From Methanobacteriota archaeon (GTDB lineage: Archaea > Halobacteriota > Methanosarcinia > Methanosarcinales > Methanosarcinaceae), in assembly GCA_016841625.1 (NCBI GenBank), contig JAENYU010000026.1, positions 1 to 60,307 of the forward strand: a DNA stretch of 60,307 nt, given 5' to 3'. The notes beneath the pieces are model-generated. The model worked only from the letters and a program-made list of their open reading frames with translations. It was not told the origin of the DNA and searched no databases. Positions within the stretch are counted from its first letter, which is position 1, and each line of letters starts with the position of its first letter. This document shows positions 8,280 through 16,924 of this stretch, piece after piece. The position numbers and the translations under genes are program-made.

Positions 8280-9741
8280 CAACCCTCCAGGGGAAAATCT
8301 GGGTAATTCTCTGCTGTTCTTCGATCCGTTTTCCTTTCGAAAGCTGGGGAGAGAGCGTTGCGTCCACGCTGACGGTGTAAAAGTAGACAGGGACTTTCCG
8401 GGCCCTGTGGAGGATTTCCCTGAAGGTATCGGTTTTGCTCAGGAGTCCGTAGATTTCCTCTTCGACCTCCCGGGCTTCCCCCGAATCTTCCGGAATTTCG
8501 GACAGGTCTTTGAACTTATCCATTTTTGTTATAACGAGGGCGTAAGATTTGTCGCTCCCCAGGAGGTCCATTAGCCGGGAATAAAGCCCGAAGAGGCGGG
8601 TTAATTCCATTCTTCCTTCCAGGTGGTAGTCAAGGAGGTAGTCCCCGTCCACAAGGAAAATGATTTTCCCGGCAGTTTCCATTTTTTTGTATATGGAGGC
8701 AAGGATCAGGTCGTGGAATTCGCCCCTGAGTTCCTTTGCATAGTCTTTTTTCAGCTGTTCCATGAAGCTGATAGTCCCGATCCGCCTGTAGATGGTGTTT
8801 ATATTGAAGCGTTCCAGTTTTTCATCAAGATTATTCACCGCCCGGGCATAATTTTCAGGGTCCAGGTCGGCGGTATACTCCCCGCTGTAATCGATGAAAG
8901 AAAACTCTATGGGAATTGCCCCTTTTTTCCCGGACAGCACATACATTGCCATATCCGCACGGCTGGTGCTCTTTGGCATGTTCCCTGTTTCTATTTCCGC
9001 AAGCATGGACTCGATCCTCAGCCTGTCCTCGTTTGCTTTCGAGAGCTTCCCCTCCGTGTCGTAGGAAAGGATGATTTCCCTGTGCGTGCCGCCGTAAAAG
9101 TTCACGAAATGGTTGTACAGGGCAAGGAGGAGGAAGGTCTTTCCCGACCTTGAAGGCCCGTATATGAAGACCTCGGAAATCCGGACGTCCCGGATGAGAT
9201 CTGTCAATTTATACAGGGCAAGCACCACCAGCAGGGCCAGCCCGAGGTCCAGGGGTTTTTCCGTCCCTCTTTCAAGAAAACTCCCCAGCCTTTCCCCTGA
9301 GAACGGGTATATGAGTTCCAGACCCAGGACAAGGATGTAGACGGCCAGGGCAAAAAAAAAGAGCCTGGAACCTGTCCTTGCATAACCCGTAAGCAGATTG
9401 AACCTGTTATTGTGAAGGGCCTGCCAGTCCAAAAGCCCGCCTATCAGGAGGCCCAGAAGCAGCCCGTTTGTCTTCAAGACTCCCTGGTCAAAAGAAAGAA
9501 AATACAGGAAAGGCAAAAAGACCGCAATTAAAAAGAAACCCCCTTTTCTTGACTGTTCGTGGAAAAACATCCCTGAAGCGCTTGCGACTAAAAATGCCGG
9601 AAAGAAACTTAGCAAAAAAGCTCCTGCCCAGGAAAGCTGTGAGAATCCTAATGTCCCTGCAAACCATAAAAAAAGGAAAGATAAAAGCAGGACCAGGCTT
9701 ACTGCCGGAAGTTCATAGAGGAGTTTCAGGCTGCCGTGCAT
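8254..9741 (-). CDS. Polytopic membrane GTPase of the tubulin-like operon
   Basis: The first 180 residues hold about six hydrophobic helices, followed by a cytoplasmic nucleotide-binding domain: Walker A GPSRSGKT at 197-204, a G3-like FIDYSGEY (Asp286, Gly289) and a G4 specificity motif TKMD at 407-410. That set points to a TRAFAC-type GTPase rather than an ATPase. Residues 230-330 contain an insert between G1 and G3. It overlaps both neighbours (tubulin-like gene by 29 bases, membrane protein by about 26), which implies translational coupling. The ATG at 9741 or 9747 are both possible; 9741 is used here. Known membrane-anchored small-GTPase-like proteins control assembly or gating, so regulating polymer assembly at the membrane is a reasonable but unproven role. 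I do not recognise a named family. Confidence 0.75.
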   Translation of the reverse strand: MHGSLKLLYELPAVSLVLLLSFLFLWFAGTLGFSQLSWAGAFLLSFFPAFLVASASGMFFHEQSRKGGFFLIAVFLPFLYFLSFDQGVLKTNGLLLGLLIGGLLDWQALHNNRFNLLTGYARTGSRLFFFALAVYILVLGLELIYPFSGERLGSFLERGTEKPLDLGLALLVVLALYKLTDLIRDVRISEVFIYGPSRSGKTFLLLALYNHFVNFYGGTHREIILSYDTEGKLSKANEDRLRIESMLAEIETGNMPKSTSRADMAMYVLSGKKGAIPIEFSFIDYSGEYTADLDPENYARAVNNLDEKLERFNINTIYRRIGTISFMEQLKKDYAKELRGEFHDLILASIYKKMETAGKIIFLVDGDYLLDYHLEGRMELTRLFGLYSRLMDLLGSDKSYALVITKMDKFKDLSEIPEDSGEAREVEEEIYGLLSKTDTFREILHRARKVPVYFYTVSVDATLSPQLSKGKRIEEQQRITQIFPWRVGEIAKFGF

Positions 9742-12700
9742 CTTCATTTTTCAAAGCCTCTCTCAAGCTTTTTTCTTCATACAGTTCATTGATCCTTGCT
9801 CCGACGTTTACCCCTTTCTTTTCCAGGTTTGCCAGTTCCCCTGCTTCCTTCAGGTCAAGCAGGGCTTTTCGGGTTATGTATTTTCCTTCATGGAGTTTGA
9901 GCACATGGTGAAGCAGGTTATCCTTCTTATTTTCATACACCTCCCAGAAGCCTCCCCCCGCAGTCAGGGGCGAGATATTGTCCAGGAAACCCGTAGCTGA
10001 AAAGAAGGTCAGGGCAATGTCCCAGGGTTTTGTGTGGTTGTGGGTGACAAGCTTGGCATCATTGCTTTTGCTCAGGGCAAGGATCCCGTTTATTTCTTCT
10101 TTTATCCCGTCGGCTATGGGTTCGCTTGCAATCCGGCTTGAAATGTAGGAGGACCGCGAAGAAACCACCAGGGCGGCTTTACCGAAATTCCAGCGTTCGG
10201 TGGTGCTGATAGGAATCATCAGGTTATGGATCCCGAGTTTGTAACTTTCGATCAGGTTTTTGTAAGTAACCTGGATTTCCCCGATGAGCTTGTCAAGTTC
10301 GCGCTTCCCGCTCTCGTCCCAGTCAAGGTCCCTCATATCGGAACCCTCGTCGATCAGGGAGAGAATTTTGGGGTTGATGTCCCCGAACTTTGTCATGTAA
10401 AGGCTGCTCCGGGTCTTGCTCCCCGAAGGCTTGATATCGCTGAGCTTTGTGAAATGCTCGTAAAACTTATCGTATTCCCTGGAAAGGTCCCTTCTGTAAG
10501 CGAGCGTCTCCTCGGTAAGAACCTCGATTTTCCCGAGGAAAACGGAAAGGGCACTCTTAGCCTCGAGGCTTTCTTCAAGCTCTCTAAACACCGTCTCAAT
10601 CCGCTTCAGTTTTCCTGCATAGTCTTCCTTTTGCAGGTAGTAGTGGGTCAGGACTTCTCTCAGGAGACTTCTCAATTTCGGCCTGTCCCCCGACTTAAAC
10701 GCCCGGTCGATTTCCTCAATATCGGCATCTTTCCTGTTCAGGTCGAAAAAGAGGGAGTTCATGATCTCGTTTTTAAGTTCCTCGGACTTTTTGTTCTGGC
10801 TTTCACTCAGGAAATTTTCGGGAACGTAGAGTTCGAAAGGAGGGTTTACCTGGACATAGTCCCTTCCCGAGCTCTTGATATAATCTTCCATGCTCCGTTT
10901 CTGGGCTTCAAACCTCCTGAGAAGCTTCTTTTTATTCCCCTTTACGACCCCGACCAGCTTATCCTTAAAGCTCCCCTTTTCGATCCGCTTGATCCTGTAA
11001 TCGTAATAGTAGTAGAGGGAAATCGATTCCACGAGTTTGGAAAGGACCTGGAGGTCTATGTCAAGCTCGTGGGACATGGCGTTAATTTCTCTCTGGAGTT
11101 CCGGGACCCCGGTCAGGTTCAGCCAGCTCTCCTTATCCGTGCTTTTGAAGTTTCCTGCCTCGAAATTGTTGATGAATATGTCAATTTCCGATTTCAGCTG
11201 CTCCTCATGTTCCCGGACGTTATCCAGTTTCTTCCTCTGGATAAAGTACTGGTCGATGTCCCGGTCGTTATCACTTAAGGCTTTATCGACGTCCTTTTCC
11301 ACCCGGGAATGCACCTGTTCCAGGTAGTCCTTTTCAACCTGCTTGCTTTCGATTTCAGCTTTTGTTACCAGGCTATCTTCCTTGAGCGTCTTGGATTTTG
11401 CGTTGAGCCGGTCAACAGAGGCCACGAGTTCCTGTTTGCCTTTCAGGACATTTATGAGCACGGCTCTGGCAGTTTCCTCCTCAATGCCCGCAACCCTCTT
11501 GAAGAGACTTGCCGTGTCTTCTATGCCCTGCAGGGTCTCGGGGATCAGGCGAAAGAGCTTCTTGTCATTTTCATCTTTTAGTTCGTCTTCCTTTACGCTG
11601 CTTGTGAAAGTTTTTGCCCTGGAGATGAAGTCCAGCAGGTCGTCATAGCTGCTTATGTTTTCAATCCCGGCGTCTGCCGAGATGTTGTTGCGTATGAAAA
11701 ACTCGACAGCTCCCGGGGTCTGGTAGTTAAGGAGCTTTCCGATTTCGTTTTTCCAGACTTTCTCGGCGTTTGTGTATTCCTTCTTAATAAACTCGGAATC
11801 CGTCCGGGTAGGGGGCATTTCCCTGAACATCTCGGAGCTGTCCAGCAGGGCTTTTACCGCCCTGTTGATCTCTTTCCTTGCCCCTGCGATTTTTTCAAGT
11901 TCCAGGATGATTTCCTCATACTGTTTTTTCAGGGTTTTCAGCTCTTCTACAGGGTACTGGATTACATGGGCATCTGCAAAAATAAACGAGGAATACAGGC
12001 GTTTTGAGTCGCTGAGGTTTATGTCCCCTTTTTCAAGATGGAAGAAATTCGTAAGGATGTGTGGGAACATGGAATCAAACTCGTGCACTTCCACCCTGGC
12101 CTCTTCTCCCTTTTTATATCCCGTCGGCCCGAGGGAGCTGAGTACCACATAGTTGAAGAGCCTCTCGTTAATGTTCAGGTATTCAAGCTCTGTAAGAGCA
12201 ATTGCGGCGTTTAGCTGCTCCATTTCCCCTTCTTTTGTCGTGGGAATTACCGCAAAGAGCCAGATCTGGGTAGCCTCCCCCCGCAGAGCCCGGATATACC
12301 GCGCAAGGTCGATGAACATCCCTGCCCCGGTCCCTCCTCCGAGCCCGACAATAATTGCCGTTGTCCCGGTACTCGGGAAGGTCGGAAAGCCGCTTGCCTG
12401 CCCCTGGCTCAGGACCTTATAGAAGATCGCCTTTGAAATCGCCCTTCGTCTATGCACTCCCCCTCCGAAATCGTCAATCAAAAAAGGGTCGATTGTCCTG
12501 AGTTCCTCAAAACTCAGCCCCCCTTCCCCGGGGTCGTTCAGCCACCAGGTGCTTACGGCAGGGTCCGATTTCCTTTCCTTGATCTTGGCTGCCACATCCT
12601 GGCTTGCCAGGTCCGAGACCTGGTTTATGTTTGCCAGGGAAGGGAGGTAATAGTAATTGTATTCGATATTCCCCCTGGCTCCCATTTCCTGGATCCCTGC

Positions 12701-12919
12701 CCGATACTCGCTTCTTTGCAGCTCGTCTTCCACTTTCTCGTTGGCATCCGTATCCATGGTATAGATCCTGAGCCTTTTTCCTGAAGCAAGGTAATTGCCA
12801 AGGATCCATTCGTGCCTGCAGATCTCCCCGCAAAGGCGTTTTCCACAGCCTCCGATCCCAACAATTGTAAGGTCCGTAGGAAGCTGCAGTGTAGAATAGT
12901 TACTTTCCCTTCCGTTCAT
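9713..12919 (-). CDS. Large tubulin/FtsZ-like GTPase with coiled-coil C-terminus
   Basis: At 1068 residues this is over twice FtsZ or tubulin. The N-terminal 330 residues form the GTPase: TIVGIGGCGKRL at 18-29 (the GGxG loop), MDTDAN at 55-60, and the tubulin signature GGGTGAG at 194-200 followed by the FIDLARYIR helix. Residues about 330-830 are charged and heptad-like (long Glu/Lys/Leu stretches), consistent with coiled coil. A second folded part follows to the end. The pattern fits the Tubulin_2 type of prokaryotic tubulin-like proteins rather than FtsZ or CetZ, which are about 350-400 residues. The start ATG overlaps the stop of the upstream membrane protein gene as ATGA, after a gaggagga ribosome site. 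Its partners are two membrane proteins and a membrane GTPase. Confidence 0.85.
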   Translation of the reverse strand: MNGRESNYSTLQLPTDLTIVGIGGCGKRLCGEICRHEWILGNYLASGKRLRIYTMDTDANEKVEDELQRSEYRAGIQEMGARGNIEYNYYYLPSLANINQVSDLASQDVAAKIKERKSDPAVSTWWLNDPGEGGLSFEELRTIDPFLIDDFGGGVHRRRAISKAIFYKVLSQGQASGFPTFPSTGTTAIIVGLGGGTGAGMFIDLARYIRALRGEATQIWLFAVIPTTKEGEMEQLNAAIALTELEYLNINERLFNYVVLSSLGPTGYKKGEEARVEVHEFDSMFPHILTNFFHLEKGDINLSDSKRLYSSFIFADAHVIQYPVEELKTLKKQYEEIILELEKIAGARKEINRAVKALLDSSEMFREMPPTRTDSEFIKKEYTNAEKVWKNEIGKLLNYQTPGAVEFFIRNNISADAGIENISSYDDLLDFISRAKTFTSSVKEDELKDENDKKLFRLIPETLQGIEDTASLFKRVAGIEEETARAVLINVLKGKQELVASVDRLNAKSKTLKEDSLVTKAEIESKQVEKDYLEQVHSRVEKDVDKALSDNDRDIDQYFIQRKKLDNVREHEEQLKSEIDIFINNFEAGNFKSTDKESWLNLTGVPELQREINAMSHELDIDLQVLSKLVESISLYYYYDYRIKRIEKGSFKDKLVGVVKGNKKKLLRRFEAQKRSMEDYIKSSGRDYVQVNPPFELYVPENFLSESQNKKSEELKNEIMNSLFFDLNRKDADIEEIDRAFKSGDRPKLRSLLREVLTHYYLQKEDYAGKLKRIETVFRELEESLEAKSALSVFLGKIEVLTEETLAYRRDLSREYDKFYEHFTKLSDIKPSGSKTRSSLYMTKFGDINPKILSLIDEGSDMRDLDWDESGKRELDKLIGEIQVTYKNLIESYKLGIHNLMIPISTTERWNFGKAALVVSSRSSYISSRIASEPIADGIKEEINGILALSKSNDAKLVTHNHTKPWDIALTFFSATGFLDNISPLTAGGGFWEVYENKKDNLLHHVLKLHEGKYITRKALLDLKEAGELANLEKKGVNVGARINELYEEKSLREALKNEDARQPETPL

Positions 12920-13644
12920 TCCTCCTCCTCCTCGGACCCGCCGAACCTGATCCCCAGGACAAAGCCCACAGCCAGAAGGGCAATCCCTCCGAGTACATAG
13001 CCCCAGATAAAGGAACTTCCCTCTTCCTCAAGCAGGTGGTCCGCTATTTCATTTGCCTCGGTGACAAGCCCCTTATCGAACATGTCCTGCAGGTATACGC
13101 TGAAAAAAGAGTCGTCCACACGCGTCATTTTCCCCTTGAACTCGTCGATCTCGGAAACCGTAATCGAAAACGTGCGGGTGTCGCTCTCTCCCAGGGGGTT
13201 TCCGTCCTCATCGGTCAACCTGATCCTGTAGTAAGCATACCCTGTCAGTTTGGGGTCGTATTTTATCAGGGTAAGTTCGTCGCATTGTTTGACCTCCCTT
13301 ATTTCCGGGACCTGCCCATTCAGCAGGACAACAATTTTGTCCCGCTTATCTTCAACAGGAAGCACAAAGTGGCTCTCATTGCTTTTAAGGTCCAGGCCCG
13401 TAAAATTATATATCGCCCGCCCGTCATATTTTACCAGGTCCGTATCAAAAGAGATAAAATCCGCAGCAGCGGGAATATTACTAATCGTAAGGGCGATGCT
13501 TATCACCTGCTTTTCCTCAGCCTCTCCAGGCAGCTCCCCTTCCACCCCGATCTGGGTTGCCGATGCAGGTCCCGAAATCGTGCACAGAAGAATAAACAGG
13601 AAAGCTAACACAGTCACGCAAATGGCTTTATGCCCCAGTCCCAT
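12916..13644 (-). CDS. Secreted, C-terminally membrane-anchored protein, first gene of the tubulin-like operon
   Basis: The 242-residue product begins with a signal peptide (basic start, hydrophobic core from about 8 to 25, then SASATQ-like cleavage region) and ends with a membrane helix (ILGGIALLAVGFVLGI-like, about 212-232) plus a short acidic cytoplasmic tail EEEEE. The middle is beta-strand-rich and would lie outside the cell. It contains ITLTISNIP-type immunoglobulin-like strands, but no family was recognised. It starts the operon, and its TGA shares bases with the next ATG. It probably acts as the external sensor or anchor for the cytoplasmic tubulin-like protein. Confidence 0.7.
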   Translation of the reverse strand: MGLGHKAICVTVLAFLFILLCTISGPASATQIGVEGELPGEAEEKQVISIALTISNIPAAADFISFDTDLVKYDGRAIYNFTGLDLKSNESHFVLPVEDKRDKIVVLLNGQVPEIREVKQCDELTLIKYDPKLTGYAYYRIRLTDEDGNPLGESDTRTFSITVSEIDEFKGKMTRVDDSFFSVYLQDMFDKGLVTEANEIADHLLEEEGSSFIWGYVLGGIALLAVGFVLGIRFGGSEEEEE

Positions 13645-14006
13645 ATTTGACGCCCCCCATCAAAATGCTCCCGACCTGAATTTAATGACCTAATATCAAA
13701 ATGACCTTTAATCGAGCTTAATATTCCCATATCAAAATGGCCTATAACATGAACTTAATATCCAGACCTGAATGCCCTTCAATTGAAAATATCCCCCTGC
13801 CAGAACGGTCTTCAACTTAACTTAATATTCCTATTCAAATTCTTCATGTATCAATAAATAACTATTTTTTAAATTAGTTTATAATGATAGAATGATAAAA
13901 ATTTATACATATTATTTAAGAACAAATTATAAAAATTTCCAAATATTGTTTAGCCTTGTACGAGTAAAAAGATTATTTAACATTCTAAATTTGAAGCAAC
14001 TTGAAA

Positions 14007-14054
14007 GTCCTGTATCCGGTCCTGTATCCGGTCCTGTATCTGGTCTCATATCCA
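14007..14054. repeat. Four 12-bp tandem repeats
   Basis: The unit gtcctgtatccg occurs at 14,007, 14,019 and, with one change, 14,031; a more diverged fourth copy follows at 14,043. No coding frame uses it convincingly. Confidence 0.85.
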
Positions 14055-14133
14055 GACGAAGCAACCGTACTCCAGGTAATAACTTATTCCCACAAACCTT
14101 TTTTGATCTGCTCTTCAGGTACCGGCACTCTCA

Positions 14134-14158
14134 CCGGTCAGCTTGCTGACCGGCTTTT
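14134..14158 (+). terminator. Perfect 9-bp hairpin followed by T run
   Basis: The sequence ccggtcagcttgctgaccgg (14,134-14,153) is a perfect stem of nine pairs and is followed by cttttt. It has the form of an intrinsic terminator on the plus strand, although no plus-strand gene precedes it. A relative of the same element occurs at 25,664. Confidence 0.6.
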
Positions 14159-14395
14159 TCCAAAAATTCGAAGTGAAAAATGGGAATTGAAAAATGAATT
14201 CAAACACAACACTATTTGGAATTTAAAATATCAATCACAGAAAGGGAATCTGAACACCAAAAAGAACATCCTGCTGACTGTAAAAGTCATCCGGATGCCC
14301 AAAAAGAATATTGAGATGACTGTAAAGGTTATTTGATAAACCAAAAAAATAACGAAATGACTTTAAAAGTTACCTGAATGCCCATTGTCCTCTTT

Positions 14396-14692
14396 TCACG
14401 GCCATTTTGCCTGAATCTCTTTCAGCCGCGCTTTTCCGAGTTCAACTATCTTCATTAATTCAAGGTACTCTTCTTCGGAAAGCTCACTGCCTGTAAGGAC
14501 TTTTCGGACCGAACTGCCGTCCGAATATAGTAAAACCCGGTCCCAGGCAGTAAAATGCAGCCCGCTCAGGTACTCGCAGGGAAGTTCCCATTTGGGCTTT
14601 ATGTTCTCGAAAGCTTCAAAACGGTAAAGAGTTTCTCCGTTTTTCAGGACCGGGATGAATTTCAGAAGTACATTGTCCTTAACAGCATCCAT
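14396..14692 (-). CDS. Small conserved-looking protein of unknown function
   Basis: The 98-residue product is soluble, with a beta-rich front (LLKFIPVLKNGETLYRFEAF) and a helical end (SEEEYLELMKIVELGKARLKEIQ). I recognise no family. It lies 108 bases downstream of fwdD on the same strand, so it could be co-transcribed with fwdGBD, but the gap is larger than within that operon. Codon use matches the neighbouring genes, which supports it being real. Confidence 0.6.
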   Translation of the reverse strand: MDAVKDNVLLKFIPVLKNGETLYRFEAFENIKPKWELPCEYLSGLHFTAWDRVLLYSDGSSVRKVLTGSELSEEEYLELMKIVELGKARLKEIQAKWP

Positions 14693-14800
14693 AGTTTCAG
14701 CTCAGGCTTCGTTTTTCAGGAGGGAAGGAAGGTAGATACGAGAAAATAAAAAACAGGGGACGTTTTTTGGGCCCGTAAGGACCCTTTAAGGAATCAAATG

Positions 14801-15199
14801 TTAAAGCTCAAGGTCCGTTATCTTTGCTCCTTTGGCGGTGGTGACCGTGGCTTCGATGTCCTTGAACTTCGGGACACCAGAACCTCCGGTTTCGTCCGAA
14901 ACGAGCATGTTGGACCAGGGGCTGTTTGGCATGTAGGCGATGCCCTTGTGGGAGGTCTCGTAGCCGGATTCTTCGACTCTGGCCACGATTTTCCCGAAAG
15001 AATTTTTCACGATAACCGTGTCGCCTTTCTTTACACTCAGCTGATTGAGGTCTGCAGAGTCCATTTTTATTACGGCGGAAGTATTTTTGTAGTCTTCCCC
15101 GAAACGGTCCTCGATCATTGCCTTGTTCTGGAAGATGTCCCTGTAGGTTACGATTTTCACCTTAATTTCAGGGGCTGCCAGGAAAGATCCGAAATCCAT
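14801..15199 (-). CDS. fwdD: Formylmethanofuran dehydrogenase subunit D
   Basis: The 132-residue protein matches the molybdopterin dinucleotide-binding fold of FwdD/FmdD: NKAMIEDRFGEDY, then SADLNQLSVKKGDTVIVKN and the GIAYMPNSPWSNM segment that contacts the pterin cofactor. FwdD works with FwdB to bind the tungsto- or molybdopterin of formylmethanofuran dehydrogenase, the first enzyme of CO2 reduction (last of methyl oxidation) in methanogens. Its ATG overlaps the fwdB stop codon (TGATG), so it is translationally coupled. The family identity is clear; the choice between Fwd (tungsten) and Fmd (molybdenum) names is not determinable from sequence alone. Confidence 0.9.
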   Translation of the reverse strand: MDFGSFLAAPEIKVKIVTYRDIFQNKAMIEDRFGEDYKNTSAVIKMDSADLNQLSVKKGDTVIVKNSFGKIVARVEESGYETSHKGIAYMPNSPWSNMLVSDETGGSGVPKFKDIEATVTTAKGAKITDLEL

Positions 15200-16449
15200 C
15201 AGAGCGCCTCCGTGAGCTTTGTAAGAATTTCCTCATCCGAGGGACGTTTAGTCTCAATTATCGGGTTGAAACTTACCTCGACCCCGTCCATCCGGGTCGC
15301 AGTACCCCCACACTCGACCCCGCTAATCGCGTTGCCGAAATAGACCTTTGCCTTCTTTGAGGTCAGGGTCTCGCAGGGGTCTATTGAGATTATGGGGATA
15401 TCGAGCAGGTTTTTCGCAATTGACCTGGGCAGGCTTGCCAGGGGGTCGGACCCGATGATAAGGGCTGCGTCCACTGTTTTAGCTTTCAGGGCTTCCACGG
15501 TTGAGTATTCGGGACCGTGCTTTGCCTCCCCGTTTTCGAACTTCACGCTGTTCACGTAACCGGTCTCGGCAAAGAGGTTCTGGTTAAAGCCCCGCATGTT
15601 GTAGTGCCCGACCATGGGGATGAGGTGGAACTCTCCTTTCGCCTTTTCGTTCAGGACTTCCACGAGCCGGATTATCGGGTCGAGGTTTTCCAGGGAATAA
15701 AGGAGCCCGAGGCCCATGAAGATTGTCCCGAACTTCGCGCCTTTCAGGATGTTTGCAAGTTCCAGGAGCTTTTTTGGCGGGTAACCGTAGGAAGTTTTGG
15801 GAAGTTTTCCGGAAACCCCGTCAATCAGGGCGTTTATGAACTCGGCATCGCCTCCGGGCGGGATCTGGAAGAAGTAGTTCCCGCAGATCTTTGCGGTATG
15901 GGACTTCCTGATATCAATTGCAATGGCGGTACGCTCTTCTTCCCAGCCTCTCTGTTTCTGTTCCCCACGGGGGAAGTAGGAAAACTTCGAAAGGTGACGT
16001 GGGTGGGAGTCTGAGGGGTCTGCACCCCAGAAGACCATTACATCGCCTTTGTGCCGCACATCGTCAAGGGTGCAGGTCTTGAACTTCTCCTGGAGCAGGG
16101 CTTCGACCACCGGGCCCAGGCAGAAGGAAGAGGTGTCGTCCAGGGTCGCATTGAGCTTTTTTGCAAGTTCGATGGCTTTTTTCTGGGCTTCGTTCGTGGA
16201 AGTCCCGAGCCCGAAGATGAGGGGATTCTTTGCATTTTTCAGGATTTCCGCAGCCTTTTCGATTGCAGCGGGTTCGTCTACGGGTTTGCCGTCCACCAGG
16301 AAAGAGGCTTCCCTGCTCCCTTCCTTCATATGGGCAACCCCTACCCTGCAGGCGGTGTAAACCTTGTTTACTATTTCCTTCTCAAGCTCAACCTCGATAT
16401 CGTCACAGAGCAGCCCGCAGCCGGTACATATATTATGGTTCCCTTCCAT
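15199..16449 (-). CDS. fwdB: Formylmethanofuran dehydrogenase subunit B
   Basis: This is the catalytic metallopterin subunit. The ATG at 16,449 follows a GAGGTG ribosome site and gives 416 residues, slightly shorter than typical FwdB. It has the N-terminal 4Fe-4S motif Cys-x2-Cys-x3-Cys (CTGCGLLC, residues 8-16) with a further Cys at about 34, and SSFCLGP near 110, whose cysteine is the likely metal ligand. The position reads Cys, not selenocysteine (no in-frame TGA). The middle and C-terminus carry the DMSO-reductase-like pterin contacts (FWGADPSDSHPRH; GSDPLASLP). It sits between fwdG-like and fwdD genes. Subunits A and C are absent here, so the enzyme must borrow them from another operon. 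Confidence 0.9.
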   Translation of the reverse strand: MEGNHNICTGCGLLCDDIEVELEKEIVNKVYTACRVGVAHMKEGSREASFLVDGKPVDEPAAIEKAAEILKNAKNPLIFGLGTSTNEAQKKAIELAKKLNATLDDTSSFCLGPVVEALLQEKFKTCTLDDVRHKGDVMVFWGADPSDSHPRHLSKFSYFPRGEQKQRGWEEERTAIAIDIRKSHTAKICGNYFFQIPPGGDAEFINALIDGVSGKLPKTSYGYPPKKLLELANILKGAKFGTIFMGLGLLYSLENLDPIIRLVEVLNEKAKGEFHLIPMVGHYNMRGFNQNLFAETGYVNSVKFENGEAKHGPEYSTVEALKAKTVDAALIIGSDPLASLPRSIAKNLLDIPIISIDPCETLTSKKAKVYFGNAISGVECGGTATRMDGVEVSFNPIIETKRPSDEEILTKLTEAL

Positions 16450-16459
16450 CAGCTTCACC

Positions 16460-16924
16460 TCACACAAACTCGATTGCCTCTACCGGGCAGGTCACGATAC
16501 AGCCGTTGCAAAGGATCTTGTTCTTCCCGAAGCGGCGGCATTCTTCGACGTTCTGGGCTTTCACGATCCCGTCCTCGATGATCAGGATAAGTTTCTCGAC
16601 TTTCTGAGGAGCCTTTCCCGAACCGGCTCCATAAGGGTCGTTTGCCACGTTTACAGGACAGGCAACGACACAATTTCCACATCCAAAACAGAGTTCCTCG
16701 TGCACGATCAGGCCGGTTTCGGTCGCACCTTCGGTTGTGGAGAACATACCGCTGATCTTTTCATAACTCTCCTTATACTTAGGGTCATTCTTCAGAGGAG
16801 GGCAGTCATCCGGCATGAACTCGCGGGCCATGAGACCAGCTGCAAAAGCCATACAGGAAGTTTTCCCGCACTCCTTGCAGTTGGTCTTTGGAAGCAATTG
16901 ATAGAGTTCCATTGTACTTGTCAT
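16460..16924 (-). CDS. fwdG: Iron-sulfur protein of the fwd operon (FwdG-like)
   Basis: The 154-residue protein has an N-terminal Fes-type four-cysteine cluster domain (KTNCKECGKTSCMAFA) as in CODH/ACS gamma-type and related electron-transfer proteins. It is followed by two 4Fe-4S ferredoxin motifs: CFGCGNCVVACP and CNGCIVTCP, the latter a reduced motif supplemented by a preceding cysteine in NVEECRRFG. It should pass electrons between the metallopterin subunit and a ferredoxin. The ATG at 16,924 follows GGGTGA at normal spacing. It ends ten bases before the fwdB start. The symbol is given by position and cluster content; the N-terminal Fes domain is not usual for FwdG, so treat it as provisional. 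Confidence 0.7.
   Translation of the reverse strand: MTSTMELYQLLPKTNCKECGKTSCMAFAAGLMAREFMPDDCPPLKNDPKYKESYEKISGMFSTTEGATETGLIVHEELCFGCGNCVVACPVNVANDPYGAGSGKAPQKVEKLILIIEDGIVKAQNVEECRRFGKNKILCNGCIVTCPVEAIEFV

Larger units (their letters stand above)
13645..14395. other. 750-bp spacer upstream of the tubulin-like operon
   Basis: This holds no convincing gene. Three diverged copies of a roughly 55-base pattern (cttaatattccc, atatcaaaatg, cctgaatgccc) lie at 13,680-13,830, just before the operon start, followed by a strongly AT-rich stretch to about 13,990. Farther on are 12-bp repeats at 14,007 and a hairpin at 14,134. From 14,260 to 14,385 a loose repeat of gactgtaaaagttatct recurs three times. 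The operon promoter is probably within 13,650-13,900, but I cannot fix one box. Confidence 0.5.

Noticed and set aside
10226-11278. A 350-codon frame on the plus strand opposite the tubulin-like gene
   Set aside because: It is the mirror of a GC-skewed coding strand; its product has no domain, is unlikely in composition, and the minus-strand protein has clear motifs.
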